This document shows, piece by piece, positions 10,750-21,978 of a stretch of 64,000 nt of DNA (its first letter is position 1; the number at the start of each line of letters is the position of its first letter). Source of the stretch: Ctenosaura bakeri (Eukaryota > Chordata > Lepidosauria > Squamata > Iguanidae); contig CAOLHI010002149.1 of the NCBI GenBank assembly GCA_948474755.1, positions 1 through 64,000 of the forward strand, given 5' to 3'. Made by a program: the position numbers and the translations under genes. The notes under the pieces were generated by a model. That model saw nothing but the letters and a program-made list of their open reading frames with translations, was not told the origin of the DNA and did not search any database.

Positions 10750-11064
10750 AGAATCATGAAATCATAGAATCATAGAGCTGGAAGAGACCATAAGGGTCAT
10801 CAAGTCCAACCCCATTCTGCCATGCTGGAATAAACAATCAGAGCATTCCTGACAGACAGCTATCCAACCTGTGTTTAAAAACCTCCAAATTAGAGGACTC
10901 CGCCACACTCCCAGGCAGCAGTGGATTGCCCTGTGAAACTTGTCAGCAAGTTCTTCCTAATGTTTAGATGGCATCTCTTTTCCTGAAGTTTGAAGCCATT
11001 GCTCCATGTCCTAGTCTCCGGAGCAGCAGAAAACAGGCTTGCTCCATCCTCCATATGACATCCC
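10750..11064 (-). mobile_element. CR1 LINE 3' end, 5' truncated
   Basis: It starts with the CR1 tail repeats (GAATCATGAAATCATAGAAT) and covers the C-terminal ORF2 codons in reverse, interrupted by stops and small deletions. It ends at CCATCCTCCATATGACATCCC. Confidence 0.85.
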
Positions 11065-12884
11065 CATGGCATCAAGACAGATGTGCATTGATCACTTCCT
11101 TGACTCCCCTACATAGTACCAACATGACAGCAACCCCTAACTGGATACAAAAGTTACAGAACTGCCCACTGCTAATTCCCACTGTTGTAAGTCCACCCAG
11201 ATATTTCTTAAACTTCTCATGAGCCACCTAATAACTTGTGCAGGGAGAGAGATATATTACACGGATAAAAAATAAAATAAAAGTATAAAGAGACTTTAGA
11301 GGGCCACAAAACTTTTGCGATGTTTCCTGTTACGAGAAAGGGGAGGGCTTTTCCTATAGGCCTAAAATGGCCTGAAAAGAAAGTGGTAAAATTGCATTTG
11401 AGGGCAAAAGAGGGAGGGCATTTATGGACATTTTAAAAAAACAACATTGGGGATCTCAAGTTTCCCACCCCTATTTTAACAAGAAAGTGTGTGGAGAGAA
11501 AACAAAATGGAGTGTTGGAAGGGGGATGGGAAATTTAGAAAAGCCACAAGAGAGGCCAGAAGTAGAAACAAAGGGATTTGAAAAACACAGTCATTACTGA
11601 AAGTATAGGAAAGACTTCCCCTGCAAAAAAAACACCAAACCGAATAGTAGAAAAACAAGCTCAAGCGACCAAAGATGCTGCATTCACATATCCTGTCTTC
11701 CTTTTTTGTGCATTGTTCTCCAAAACAATTGCGTTTATGTGTTTTGCAGCAGGAATGGAAGCAACTCATGGTGGCAAGAACAGCTCCTTGGCTTTTCATA
11801 CCTTTCCTTCCTGGTGTTTTTAATTGTCTGAGTCAGCTTCTTTGCTCCAGCTGCAAGCTTTTAGTATTCCAAGAATTATTGTGATTTGGCTAAGAGAAAG
11901 AGCACCTGGTAGGCTTAAGGGGGAAGAAATGAAATCATGAAACCTGCATCACCCATGTGCAGAGTGGGGTATTTGATCTGAGCAGTCGTGGGTTGTGATT
12001 CCATGTCAGTGGGGCGGTAAATCCACTCCAGGTTGTAAAGGAGCTGCCCAAGGTGCCTATCTTTGAAATGGATTCAGCACCTTGGAGAGCTCCTTTAAAG
12101 CTATCTAAAACCTAAAATAGTTTCACTGCCCCCATAACATGGGAGTCAGCAGCCACGCTGGATCTGAATAAGGTAAAAAAGTGATGAACTAAGAATTCTA
12201 GCAAGGTGACGACTAGAAAGTGTTCTTTCTTGTAAGAAATGCCCCTCAAGTAGCTGGCAAGTATCCCTTATTATCAGGGATATCCCTTATAGGAAAGCTG
12301 GGAGGTAGTTCCTTCTATACAGATTGAATGGGGTATGAAAAAATCCGGTATTTTGTGGTATAGGCCCTTTATAAAGCTAAAAATGAGTGCATCACACAGT
12401 ACATTTTACAGAGAAATCCATGGCTAAGTGAACGGAAATCAATGTTTTTATTTGAAATTTAGATAGAATGCAAAGTTGTGAGCAGCTGCTTCTTGATCGT
12501 CAATGCTGAACAACATAAATTTTGCTTGTCCTTCATTGTTATTTTCAAAATCTAAAAATGCTAGATTACCTCTGTGGCTTCTTCCCACTAAAGCTAGGGC
12601 AACTTGCATTTTAATTGCACTTCCCAGACTCCACTGGCTGTGCTGACTGGGGATTCTGGGTATTGTAGCCCTAAGCAAAACAGTTGTTTTGCTTAGTTTC
12701 TACAATGGCAGGGGTGGAATAGAAGCCTATGGAATCTCCTAACATATCTCCAGTATCTCACAGAAAAAGGAGAGATGAAGGAAATACTAGGCTAAATCTA
12801 GTCGCTGGTCCAGGCTAGAGTAGACCTATTGAACCAATGTGATTGACACAAGTGTCGACATACTATTCAGCATTTGTGTTCTTG
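11065..12884. other. Long stretch without a supported gene
   Basis: No transposon terminus, RNA gene or splice-bounded frame is recognised. 12605-12675 has an inverted pair of the GCACTTCCCAGACTCCACTGG / TTCTGGGTATTGTAGCCC motif. This is one of the least repeat-dense parts of the window and could be intron or intergenic sequence. Confidence 0.4.
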
Positions 12885-12957
12885 TATAGCAGGGGGCTGG
12901 ACTGGATGGCCCCTGTGGTCTCTCCCAACTCTATTATTCTATGATTCTATTTGATTC
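12885..12957 (+). mobile_element. CR1 LINE 3' terminal fragment
   Basis: It contains GCAGGGGGCTGGACTGGATGG, CTCTCCCAACTC and the ATTCTATGATTCTATTTG tail. Strongly 5' truncated. Confidence 0.8.
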
Positions 12958-13134
12958 CAAACATGTTCTCCGTTCAGGAGTTTTGATCAGTTTTAGGTCT
13001 CTATTGTGCCGCTTTTTATCCAAGGAATGGGTCACTTCACTGTTAGCATTTTCCCCTCCTTTTTCTCGCAAATGACTGGCATTTTGCTAGGAACTGACAT
13101 CATCATAAACCAAGTTACAATTGCATAAAGCCAG

Positions 13135-13441
13135 ATCTCATATGGAAGATGGGGCCAGCTTGTTTTCTGTTGCTCTAGAGACTAGGACATGGAGCAATGG
13201 ATTCAAACTTCAGGAAAAGGGATTCCACCTAAAGAAGAATTTCCTGACAATAAGAACAATTTGATAGCAGAAAACGCTGCTGCCTGGGAGTGTGGTGGAG
13301 TCTCCTTCTTTGGAGATTTTTAAAGAGAAGCTGGATGGCTATCTGTTGGGAGTGCTTTAATTGTGTCTCCCTGAGTGGCAAAATGGAATTGGACTGGACG
13401 GCCCATGTGGTCTCTTCCAGCTCTGTGATTGTATGATTCTA
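13135..13441 (+). mobile_element. CR1 LINE 3' end
   Basis: It runs from a point in the ORF2 C-terminus (CATATGGAAGATGGGGCCAGC) through TTTCTGTTGCTCTAGAGAC to the tail TGATTGTATGATTCTAG. Stops and indels break the frame. Confidence 0.85.
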
Positions 13442-13699
13442 GAATTTGGCTCCATTCCTATTGCTAATCCCTGCTAGGATAGACCGGATTAATAGGTGGG
13501 ATTTACCAAAGTGTTGATTCAGCAGTTAGATCTAATTTAGTGGGGATTCCCAGCATGATTCAAGCTTTTCCTCTCTCTTTTTTTAGGAGCAACAATTCAC
13601 CTTTTAAGCAAGGTGCATCCCCCCTCCACAGTTTTTTAAAAGTTTAAAAACATGGATTGAGATCCTGTATCAGAGAGTAAAGTCCTTTCTGCCCTACCC

Positions 13700-13888
13700 T
13701 GCCATAGTCCATAGTGCTATTATGCCACTTTCAGCATCCTGTGGAATTCTGGGATTTGTAGTTTCCTGAGGCCAAAGAGCTCTCTGGCTGGGAATTCTAA
13801 ATGCCCCTGCCTGAACTGCAAACCTCAGGATTCCACGGGATGTTGAAAGTGGCATAATAGCACTAAACAGTGTAGTGTGGAAATGGCC
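13700..13888. mobile_element. MITE-A copy, left end truncated
   Basis: The left terminus is missing (it starts around CCATAGTCCATAGTGCTATTATG). The asymmetric long-form centre (TTTCCTGAGGCCAAAGAGC) and an intact right end GTGTGGAAATGGCC are present. Confidence 0.85.
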
Positions 13889-14179
13889 TATGAAGTCATG
13901 ACTAAGTAGCAATTGGGAATACAGACAGTAAAGGATGAGTAATTTTCTGGTACCCATTCCGTATTTGCAATGCTTATGTCCTCACTATTGTGACATTATT
14001 GCAGTGACAGTAACCCTCATTCCCCACTTTGTAAACCCCCTCCACCCACTTTGTAACTCCCTCCCCGCTCCTTTACCAGGCATTGTTTGCACGAGGAGTT
14101 GAAAATCAGAGCATGGTTGAGCTCTGCTTCCATCAGGTTGGGGGTGGGGTAGTGCCAGGAGAATTTAGTTAGTTAAATG

Positions 14180-14206
14180 TAAAGGAAGGAAGGAAGGAAG
14201 GAAGGA

Positions 14207-14237
<31 letters not shown>

Positions 14238-14239
14238 CA
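14180..14239. repeat. (AAGG)n-(CAGG)n microsatellite
   Basis: Seven or so AAGG units pass directly into about eight CAGG units. This is the expected product of a single unit mutation spreading along a tetranucleotide array. Confidence 0.95.
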
Positions 14240-14348
14240 AAGGGGGAAAAGGAATGCAGCAGCAGCTTTAAGTTTTTATTTTAGCATGAGCTAAAATAAA
14301 ACTGAAGCCCACTCCTTCGGTTGCAGCACAGAGTGATATTAAAGCTTA

Positions 14349-14961
14349 TAGAATCATAGAATCATAGAAATGTAGAATTGGAAGAGACCCCAGGGGCCAA
14401 CCAGTCCAACCCCCTGCCATGCAGGAACACCCATCAAAGCATTCCCAACAGATGGCCATTCAGCTCCTGCTTAAAAACCTCCAAGGAAGGAGACTCCACT
14501 ATACTCTATTGAGGCAGCAGATTCCACTGCCGGACAGCCCTGACCGTCAGGAAGTTCTTCCTGAGGTTCAGGTGGAATCTCCTTTCCTGCAGCCTGAATC
14601 CATTGCTCCTTGTCCTGGTCTCTGGAGCAGCAGAAAGCAAGCCCTCTCCTTCCTCTACATGGCATCCCTTCAAATATTTAAACATGGCTCTCATGTCCCC
14701 TCTTAACCTTCTCTTCTGCAGACTAAACATACCCAGCTCTCTAAGTCTATCCTCATAGGGCTTCATGGCTTCCAGGCCCCTCACCATTTTGGTGGCCCTC
14801 CTCTGGACTTGCTCCAGCTTGACCGTGTCCTTCTTGAATTGGGGTGCCCAGAACTGGACACAGTATTCAAGATGAGGTCTAACCAAAACAGAGTAGAGTG
14901 GTACCAGTACCTCCCTCGATCTAGACACCATACTCCTATTGATGCAGCCGAGAATTGCATT
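14349..14961 (-). mobile_element. CR1 LINE 3' end with ORF2 C-terminus
   Basis: About 610 bp, including an open reverse frame of 141 codons (14506-14931) with the CR1 ORF2 C-terminal motifs [28 protein letters not shown] and RRATKMV. 5' truncated in the ORF, near the codons for ANAILG. Confidence 0.92.
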
Positions 14962-15696
14962 GATATATTTAATATATTAGATATAATGATATTTAAACAA
15001 TTGTGGGAGGGGAATAGAATGTAATAGGATCCAGAAAGACACAAATCATGTCCCCTGTCCTAAATTTTCAAAGGGTTGAGCAAGGTGATACAGGTCTTTG
15101 AGATCTTTAAGTCGTCAGTTAGCATAGATATGCTAAAGCAATCCAGCTGCTTGCCAAAAGTCAGTTTCCCTGGGTTCAAAACTCTTGCTGAGATTTCTTT
15201 TTTTATAGGTTCAGCTAACCGTACTTAACTGATGTAGGACTCCAGTCACCCAAAATGCACGTTGGTGATAACTTTATTAGGGCAGTTAGAAGGTCCAGAA
15301 AATATTTTGCTTGGTATAGAGGAGTGGCGAGAAACAGAGAAAGATTTAAGCCAGGAATATCCAGCAAAACACAGAGCTCAATCAACAGGACTTTGTGGTC
15401 CAGCCTTTACTCTTTGTCATGAAGTTCCAAGTGCTTCCAAGACACCTTTTAATGCCACCAATCTAGCAGGAAAAGGATGCCATAAAAGAAGAAGCAAAAG
15501 GAGCTGGAGGTTTATTCTCCTCCTTCATGGATTCTGTATGTGGACCAAGTCGAGGGGTATAGTTCTGGGAGGTGGGGCAGAATGAAGGCATTGCTTCCAT
15601 AAATAAGATTTATGATCCCTGTTGTGAGATTTTCCTTCAGACTTCAAATCTGTAGCATTTCAGTTACTTAAAACCTCAAGCGAACATTTAGAAGTA
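14962..15696. other. Non-coding stretch, unassigned
   Basis: A 107-codon frame (15262-15585, +) has no recognised motif, no splice context and no upstream promoter sign, so I do not call it a gene. No transposon ends seen. Confidence 0.35.
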
Positions 15697-15700
15697 CAGC

Positions 15701-16569
15701 TGTTACCCTGTTCTCTGGGGATCCCGGGAGGGGCGCCCAAATAACCAAACAGCAAATGCAACTTTGGGGACAATTAGCTGGAGCACTCACTAAAGCTAGC
15801 GAGAGGCAGGGTAACTTAGCAGGATCTTGCAACCCAGCATCTACGGGGCCAGGTCAGTCAAGCAGTCAGACAGTTTAAAGTAGCAAAACGATGTTTTATT
15901 AAATACAGACAAACATTAAAGACACCACAATCACACAGCTAGCTAAAGAATTGGAAATAGGGATTTTCGGAGGGAAATGGGTGATACAACACCTGTCTTG
16001 TAGTCTTGGAGAGGTATGAAGATTCGTGGATATGGAGTCTCAGTATGTGGGACTGAGGGGACGGCTCGCCAGACACAGAGGCAGCAAGGTGGGATGGAAC
16101 TCAGGAGCGATCCGAGGAAGGTCTCGGAATCAGGGGTTTTTATAGGGTGAATTGTGACTGCAGACCATACCTTACTCGGTGAGAACAATGCGTTTTGGGC
16201 ACGGGACAAAGCCTTGGAAAGGGCAGAATTTAGCATGATTGACTTAGAGCCGATCTAACAATAGTGTAACCAGTATGCAAATGCAGAGCACTTAGTACAG
16301 CTTTGTGCAGCTACCTGCTCGGGGCAGGGAAGCCTTTGTTAGTATCGCGCATAAGCAAAAGGGTGTTTGCTGGAGAGGTCCCTGAAGCGATGAACCAGCT
16401 CTGTCCAGCCTGCCTAGGTGGAGAAAGGAATGTCCATCAATTATTGGTTGCGTCTATTCACGTGCTTGCCTCGCAAACACGTGGAGCAGGGTGGCAGAGG
16501 AAAGCCTAATGGTTTAATATCAAAACGATATCAAGTGCTATCTCCGGGTAGGCCTGGGAAGCAGTAACA
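15701..16569 (-). mobile_element. Solo LTR, ERV-like, subfamily 2, reverse strand
   Basis: On the plus strand TGTTACCCTG...GCAGTAACA, flanked by CAGC (15697-15700 and 16570-16573). The reverse poly(A) signal TTTATTAAATAC lies near 15896, and reverse TATAGGGTG near 16141. Close relative of 4061 and 9080. No internal provirus. Confidence 0.9.
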
Positions 16570-16593
16570 CAGCTTCTGAAAGGGACAGGTGAA

Positions 16594-16725
16594 GGCCATT
16601 TCCGCACTAAACTGCTATAGCGCTATGATTCCACTTTCAACATGCTATGGAATCCTGGAGTTTGCAGTTTAGGGAGGGGCCTCAAAGGAATAACCACACT
16701 ATAACAGGCTAGTGTGGAAATGACC
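16594..16725. mobile_element. MITE-A copy with internal deletion
   Basis: Left end GGCCATTTCCGCACTAAAC, right end AGTGTGGAAATGACC. Most of the right arm is deleted (CTCAAAGGAATAACC joins directly), leaving 132 bp. Flanks GAA/TAA match 2 of 3. Confidence 0.85.
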
Positions 16726-17185
16726 TAATTCTCCCCAGTCAGAAAATCCGGCACTTGTTCCAGCTACAACATTCGACAGCTTTCTTCCATTCTGGGCAGA
16801 ATCTGCAGAACTACGGCGGAGTGAAGGAGAAACAAAGGCCGATATCCTCTTGCCTGTCAGAGACATTGTACTTGGCAACCAGATGTGTGTGGATGTAGCA
16901 AATACTTTCCTAAATATCTCCCCTCTCCAACAGGCACACACAGCCTGTTCCCTTATGTAATCTCCGTTCATCCATCCTTTGGCTCCTTCTGCTTTGACAC
17001 GTTGCGAAGGAATGATGCAGAAGGGAAGTCACTGTGACTCACCCTGGGAATTTTTCTTGCCAGATTCCTTTCCTGTTTGCAGCTGAGATTTGACTTGCAT
17101 ATTCTGTATTGTTTGCACAAACCCAGCCCCTGACCTGAATAGCAGAGGACTAGCATATATTCTTCCTGGGGAGGCTCATGCACAG

Positions 17186-17841
17186 TCATAGACTCATAGA
17201 ATTCAAAGAGACCGCAAGGGCCATCCAGTCTAACCCTTCTCCCATGCAGGAAGACATCATCAAAACATTCCCAACAGATGACCATCCAGCCTCTATTTAA
17301 AAGCCTCCAAAGAGGGAAACTCCACCACACTCCCAGGCAGCAGACTATTCCACTGTTGAACTTCTGTTACTGTCAGGGAATTTCTTCCTAATATTTAAAC
17401 GGAATCTCTTTTCCTGAAATTTGAGGCCATTGCTCCATGTCTTAGTCTCTGGAGCAGCTGAAAACAGGTTTGCTCCATCCTCCATATAACATCCCTTCAA
17501 ATATTCAAACATAGCTATCATGTCACCTCTTAACCTTCTCTTCTCCAGGCTAAACATACCCAGTTCCCTAAGATGCTCCTCATAGGGTTTCATTGCTTCT
17601 AGGCTTTCACCACTTTGGTCACCCTCCTCTGGACACATTCCAGCTTGTCAATATCCTTCCTGAACTGTGGTGCCTGCAAATGGACAATATTCCAGGCGCA
17701 GTCTGACCAAAGCAAAATAGAGTAGTATCATCACTTCCCTTGACCTAGACACAATAGTTGTATTGATGCAGTCCAGGATCATATTGGCTTTTTTAGCTGG
17801 TGCATCACACTACTGGCTCATGTTCAGCTTGTGGTCTACTA
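17186..17841 (-). mobile_element. CR1 LINE 3' end
   Basis: A reverse-strand CR1 from the tail (GTCATAGACTCATAGAATTC) back to the ORF2 region encoding the QCD-AAKKAN/LNMSQQ motifs, with several stops. One 97-codon open piece lies at 17345-17638. Confidence 0.88.
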
Positions 17842-17879
17842 GTTGTATGCTGACATTCTGTGAAGATCCATTTGCAATA

Positions 17880-18060
17880 CAGAATTACAGCAGAATGATT
17901 CCACTTTAACTGCCCTGGTTGCATCTGACGGAATCTTGGTGCATGTACTTTGGTGAGGCTTTGGAACACTGTGCTGAGCATTCTAAATGCCCTTGCCGAA
18001 ACTGCAAATCCCAGAATTCCATAGGATGGAATTGTGGCAGTTAAAAAGCAGAATCATGCA
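17880..18060. mobile_element. MITE-A variant (subfamily with TTTAACTGCC arms)
   Basis: The arms include GATTCCACTTTAACTGCC and its partner GGCAGTTAAAAAGCAGAATC, around a centre like the long-form MITE-A. It is the same subfamily as 47825-48044. Termini are degraded. Confidence 0.6.
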
Positions 18061-18228
18061 TTAGCCTGTTACAGTGCTATTATTCCACTTTCAACATCCT
18101 ATAGGATCCTGGGGTTTGCATTTTGGGGAGGAGCCTCAAAGGCCCCTCCCTAAAGTACAAACCCCAGGATTCCATAGGATATTGAAAGTGGAATAATAGC
18201 ACTACAACAGGCTAGTGCGGAAATGGCC
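18061..18228. mobile_element. MITE-A copy, left end truncated
   Basis: It begins inside the left arm (TAGCCTGTTACAGTGC) and ends CTAGTGCGGAAATGGCC. The arms pair along about 80 bp each. It directly abuts the variant copy at 17880. Confidence 0.88.
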
Positions 18229-18665
18229 ATGGTATTATGCATTGTGAAAGGACAACTAGTCACTTTTTTTTTTTTGTCCATCTCTTTCTTTAAAAGATGC
18301 CCAAAATTAGTCTGACTAATGCAAACTAACTGAAGCCAAGCTTGCAACATCTCTCAGCTAGCTTGGTGCCTCCCCCACCCCCCACCACCTCAGCTTACTT
18401 TGTAAGTAGCACATGCATACACAAGCAATCCCAAGCAAACCTGTGCGTACAAAAAGAACTGATGACAGAATGGAACACCTATTGATTTAATGGAATTTGT
18501 TCTTAATTTGGAAACACTGAAAGAGCAAGTTATCAGATAACAGGGCATCAAACGATGGGGGATTCCTGGGTGATCATCCACAATATTAGCAAATCCTATG
18601 TATGGTTGGGAAAGCTGGACAGGGAAGAAAGCTGACAGGAAGAACATCAATTCATTTGGAATGTA

Positions 18666-18870
18666 GGCCATTTCTGCACTAAACTGCTTTGGTGCTATTA
18701 TTCCACTCTCAAGAACATCCTATGGCATCCTGGGGTTTGCAGTTTAGGGAGGGACCTTTAGAATTCTCAGCCAGAGAGCATTTTGGCCTCAGGAAACTAC
18801 AAACCCCAGAATTCCACAGGACGATGAAACGGGAATAATAGCACTAGAACAGCACAGTGCTCAAATGGCC
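18666..18870. mobile_element. MITE-A long-form copy
   Basis: GGCCATTTCTGCACTAAAC ... GCTCAAATGGCC with the CTCAGCCAGAGAGC centre. Flanks GTA/ATA match 2 of 3. Confidence 0.9.
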
Positions 18871-18877
18871 ATAGTTG

Positions 18878-19042
18878 CAACCCATGGAAACCTGGGCCTT
18901 GTAGTCTGAGGAAGCACTAGAGCTCTCTGGCAGAGAATTCCAAACACCTTCTCCCTGGACAGCAAACCCCAATATTCCATAGGATGTACCCACCATGACA
19001 GTTCAGGAGGAATAACACTATCATGGTGCAACATGAAAGAAG
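18878..19042. mobile_element. Degenerate MITE-A variant fragment
   Basis: It holds CAACCCATGGAAACCTGGGCC, GAGAATTCCAAACACC, CAGCAAACCCCAATATTCC and CATGACAGTTCAGGAGG, matching the 47825 subfamily without clear ends. Confidence 0.5.
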
Positions 19043-19209
19043 TACTGGGGTGAAGAAAGTGAATCAGAGGTGAATAAATGCAGCCAATAGGCCACATGCA
19101 GTCTCCATGGCCAGTTTTGCAACCTTTAGGCCTGCCCACCAAAAAAACCTGATCCCCAAAAGTCATTGCCTACTCCAGGAAAATACCCCTGAAATCCATC
19201 CCTCCCCCA

Positions 19210-19312
19210 AAATGCATATCCAGGAATACCAGGTGCTGTAGTCTACATTTCAGAGGAAGGATCTGGCAAAACCACCTCTGAATATTCCTTGCCTAAGAAA
19301 AGGTTCAAAAGG
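19210..19312 (+). mobile_element. 5S-derived SINE fragment (3' half)
   Basis: The sequence CCAGGTGCTGTAGTCTACATTT, then GGCAAAACCACCTCTGAATAT and CCTTGCCTAAGAAAA, equals the part after the 5S-like head in the SINE at 59770. The 5S head itself is missing. Confidence 0.55.
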
Positions 19313-19434
19313 TTTTAACATCTCTATACTCACATAAAGTTTGATTGGCAAAGGGTATCACCCCAATCTCATGTAACTCTCTTCCATCCTAAAGGTACAT
19401 TAGTACCTTGTTGTTTGGCTCCAGCTTAATTCGT

Positions 19435-19845
19435 GTTGTGATTGTTGTTGTGTAACTTCAAGTCATTTCCAACTTATGGTGAACCTAAGGCAACACTATC
19501 ATGGGAGCCCTGGTGGCGCAGTGGTTAAATGCCAGTACTGCAAGCCACAAGGTTGTGAGTTCGATCCTGCCGGGTTCCAAGGTTGACTCAGTCTTCCATC
19601 CTTCCGCAGGTCAGTAAAATGAGTACCCAGCTTGTTGGGGGCATATATAGAAATACATGTTATTTGTAAGTTGTTCGCCCACTCAATCCATATGGAGAGG
19701 CAGGATACAAATACATACTAATAAAAAATGATAATAATAAAATGGGGTTTTCTGGGGCTGAGAGCATGTGACATACTCAAGGTCAACCAGTGGGTTTCCA
19801 TGGCCAAGCGAGGAATTGAAACCAAACCATTAGATCATATTGGCT
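19435..19845 (-). mobile_element. tRNA-related SINE (reverse), split by a second SINE
   Basis: The left part (19435-19505) has GTAACTTCAAGTCATTTCC...CCTAAGGC and the right part (19742-19845) GGGGTTTTCTGGGGCTGAG...GTGGGTTTCCATGGCC. These are consecutive pieces of the SINE seen forward at 47243. The other SINE separates them. Confidence 0.75.
19504..19741 (+). mobile_element. tRNA-derived SINE with pol III promoter boxes
   Basis: The head GGAGCCCTGGTGGCGCAGTGG contains an A-box match (TGGCGCAGTGG) and GAGTTCGATCC matches a B box. The unrelated body ends with CCATATGGAGAGGCAGGATAC and an (ATA)n tail. ATGGG flanks (19501-19505 and 19742-19746) are the likely target duplication. Non-autonomous, presumably mobilised by a LINE with a matching tail. 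Confidence 0.85.
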
Positions 19846-19861
19846 CTCGGCTTGATTCTAT

Positions 19862-19969
19862 GGCCATTTCTGCACTAGACTGTTATAGTGCTGTTGTTCC
19901 ACTTTCAAAATCCTATGGAATCCTGGGGTTTGCAGTTTTGGGAGGGGCCTAAACTGTGTGGAAATGGCC
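19862..19969. mobile_element. MITE-A copy, one arm nearly deleted (108 bp)
   Basis: Complete left arm to GGAGGGGCC, then direct joining to the terminal CTGTGTGGAAATGGCC. Flanks CTAT/ATAG extend the palindrome instead of forming a direct repeat. Confidence 0.85.
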
Positions 19970-20022
19970 ATAGAATTGTAGAATTGGAAGAGACCACAAG
20001 GGCCATCAAGTCCAACCCCCTC
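19970..20022 (-). mobile_element. CR1 3' terminal fragment
   Basis: A short reverse CR1 tail (ATAGAATTGTAGAATTGG, AGTCCAACCCCC) immediately next to the MITE-A end. Confidence 0.7.
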
Positions 20023-20920
20023 CCATCATCTAGCCACTCAATAATGTACAAGTAGCATTATCAAACCACCACCACCGCCATCATGAAAGCCATCAGTCAC
20101 CTCCGTGGTGGGACTTGACACTTGTCATTGCCTCGTTGTGAGTCCAGCTTCCAAATCTTTGCATTTTCATGAGAGAAGAGCGTTCATCAGATGGCATTCA
20201 AATGAAGAGGCCTTGATCTCCGATGTGCCTTTTATAAAATATGACAGAGACCCATTAGCATATCAAAACATCTCCACAAGAAAAGCACAGCTGTTGAAAT
20301 GAGGTTTCCCTGGCAAGCCTCTCTTTCCACGACGACCAGCCATGTGTCCACTGGGGAACCATTGCAATCAAGGCAATGGCAAGCCAGGAGCACAGTCTCA
20401 GTGAAAACCATTGTACTCCGAGACGATTCCTGTGTCACAGCTGCTTTGCAAAGAATCTGTTCAATGAGCTGAAAAACTTGAGGATCGGCCCCTCTGCAAA
20501 GTGCCACATGCTCTTATCTCAGTCCCTGCTCAATTTCTTTGGATGAGCGCAGAACCTAGAGGAGAAAGCAGACTGGAGAGGTGTTGCCAGTCCCCCTGAG
20601 ACAGAAGTCTTGTTGGATGCAGTAGGCATCAGGAGAGCTTGATGTGATGTTACAGACTTTTCAGGGGGAAATGCTGTTTCATTGGTTAAAGTACAGTTGT
20701 GTGGGCAAGGTATAGTAGATATAATAATGCAAGCATCTGTAAGAAGGCAATGAGGGAATGGCATACTGGGAGCAAGTGAGGATTGGCTGACCATCTGATT
20801 TTAAAAAGGCAGATGTGTGTAGCAGTTGGTAGGGAGTGAGAGTTGAATCCATCAGAATTAGGAGACAAAGCTGGGAATTGCAGTAAGAGATGTTAGGAGA
20901 GTTAATCAGAGTCAGAGTGA
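20023..20920. other. Non-coding stretch, nothing recognised
   Basis: Short reverse-strand frames of 85-91 codons (20232-20507, 20519-20794, 20679-20939) overlap each other and lack motifs, so I do not treat them as genes. No repeat termini are visible. Confidence 0.35.
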
Positions 20921-21060
20921 GGCCATTTTTGCCCTCCACTGTTATAGTGCTATTATTCCACTTTCAACCTCCTTTGGAATTCTGGGGTCTGTAGTTTCCT
21001 GAGGCCAAAGAGCTCTCTGGCTGAGAATTCTAAATGCCCTTCCCTAAACTGCAAACCCCG

Positions 21061-21937
21061 AGGCACCAAATTGGGAGAAGTTGCTAATACGCCTGAGGAC
21101 AGGATCAAAATTCAAAATGACCTGGACAGATTGGAGAGCTGGGCCAAGGCTAACAAAATGAACTTCAACAGAGAGAAGTGTAAGGTCCTACACTTAGGTA
21201 GAAATAATGGAATACAGAACTATAGGATGGGGGACACGTGGCTGAACAGCAGTACGTGTGAAAGGGATCTAGGAGTCTTAACAGACCACAAGCTGAACAT
21301 GAGTCAGCAGTGTGATGTGGCAGCCAAGAAAGCCAATGCAATTCTCGGTTGCATCAATAGGAGTATGGTGTCTAGATCAAAGGAGGTACTGGTACCACTC
21401 TGCTCCGCTTTGGTTAGACCTCATCTTGAATACTGTGTCCAGTTCTGGGCACCCCAATTCAAGAAGAACATGGTCAAGCTGGAGCCAGTCCAGAGGAGGG
21501 CGACCAAAATGGTGAGAGGCCTGGAAACCATGCCCTATGAGGACAGACTTAGAGAGCTGGGTATGTTTAGTCTGCAGAAGAGAAGGTTAAGAGGGGACAT
21601 GATAGCCATGTTTAAATATTTGAAGGGATGCCATGTAGAGGAGGGAGAGGGCTTGTTTTCTGCTGCTCCAGAGACCAGGACAAGGAGCAATGGATTCAAG
21701 CTGCAGGAAAGGAGATTCCACCTGAACCTCAGGAAGAACTTCCTGACGGTCAGGGCTGTCCGGCAGTGGAATCTGCTGCCTCAGAGTGTGGTGGAGTCTC
21801 CTTCTTTGGACGTTTTTAAGGAGAGGCTGGATGGTCATCTATCGGGATTGCTTTGAGGGTGTTCCTGCATGACAGGGGGTTGGACTGGATGGCCCCTGGG
21901 GTCTCTTCCAACTCTACATTTCTATGATTTCTATGAT
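21061..21937 (+). mobile_element. CR1 LINE 3' part inserted in MITE-A
   Basis: An 877-bp 5'-truncated CR1 ending in TTCTATGATTTCTATGATTCC. It preserves the longest intact forward ORF2 piece in the window. Its insertion in a MITE-A copy dates it after that MITE. Confidence 0.93.
21071..21856 (+). pseudogene. CR1 ORF2 C-terminal fragment (261 codons, open)
   Basis: Uninterrupted frame beginning just downstream of the catalytic FADDT region of the reverse transcriptase, so the palm catalytic box is absent. Visible family motifs are DRLESWAKANKM near residue 20, LNMSQQCDVAAKKANAILG near 75, [15 protein letters not shown] near 120, [11 protein letters not shown] and [13 protein letters not shown]. 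It corresponds to the thumb and C-terminal region of CR1 ORF2. The full protein is far longer. The first Met is internal, so it is a truncated retrotransposon remnant and not an independent gene. The lack of stops suggests a fairly recent insertion. Confidence 0.9.
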
Positions 21938-21978
21938 TCCATAGGAGCTTGAAAATGGAATAATAGCACAATAACAAA

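Larger units (their letters stand above)
20921..21978. mobile_element. MITE-A copy split by CR1
   Basis: The left part (20921-21060) is GGCCATTTTTGCCC through CTAAACTGCAAACCCC. The right part (about 21938-21978) resumes with GATTCCATAGGAGC and GAATAATAGCACAATAAC. The CR1 at 21061 sits between them. The right terminus is lost. Confidence 0.85.

Noticed and set aside
15262..15585. 107-codon gene
   Set aside because: No motif, no promoter or splice signals, and flanked by transposons. Expected by chance in 64 kb.
19504..19600. tRNA gene
   Set aside because: A and B boxes are present, but there is no proper cloverleaf or anticodon arm, and an A-rich tail follows. The same unit recurs at 23364.
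19850..19980. Inverted flanks CTATGG/CCATAG of the 108-bp MITE as an extended terminal repeat
   Set aside because: No other copy shows this extension, so it is probably chance.
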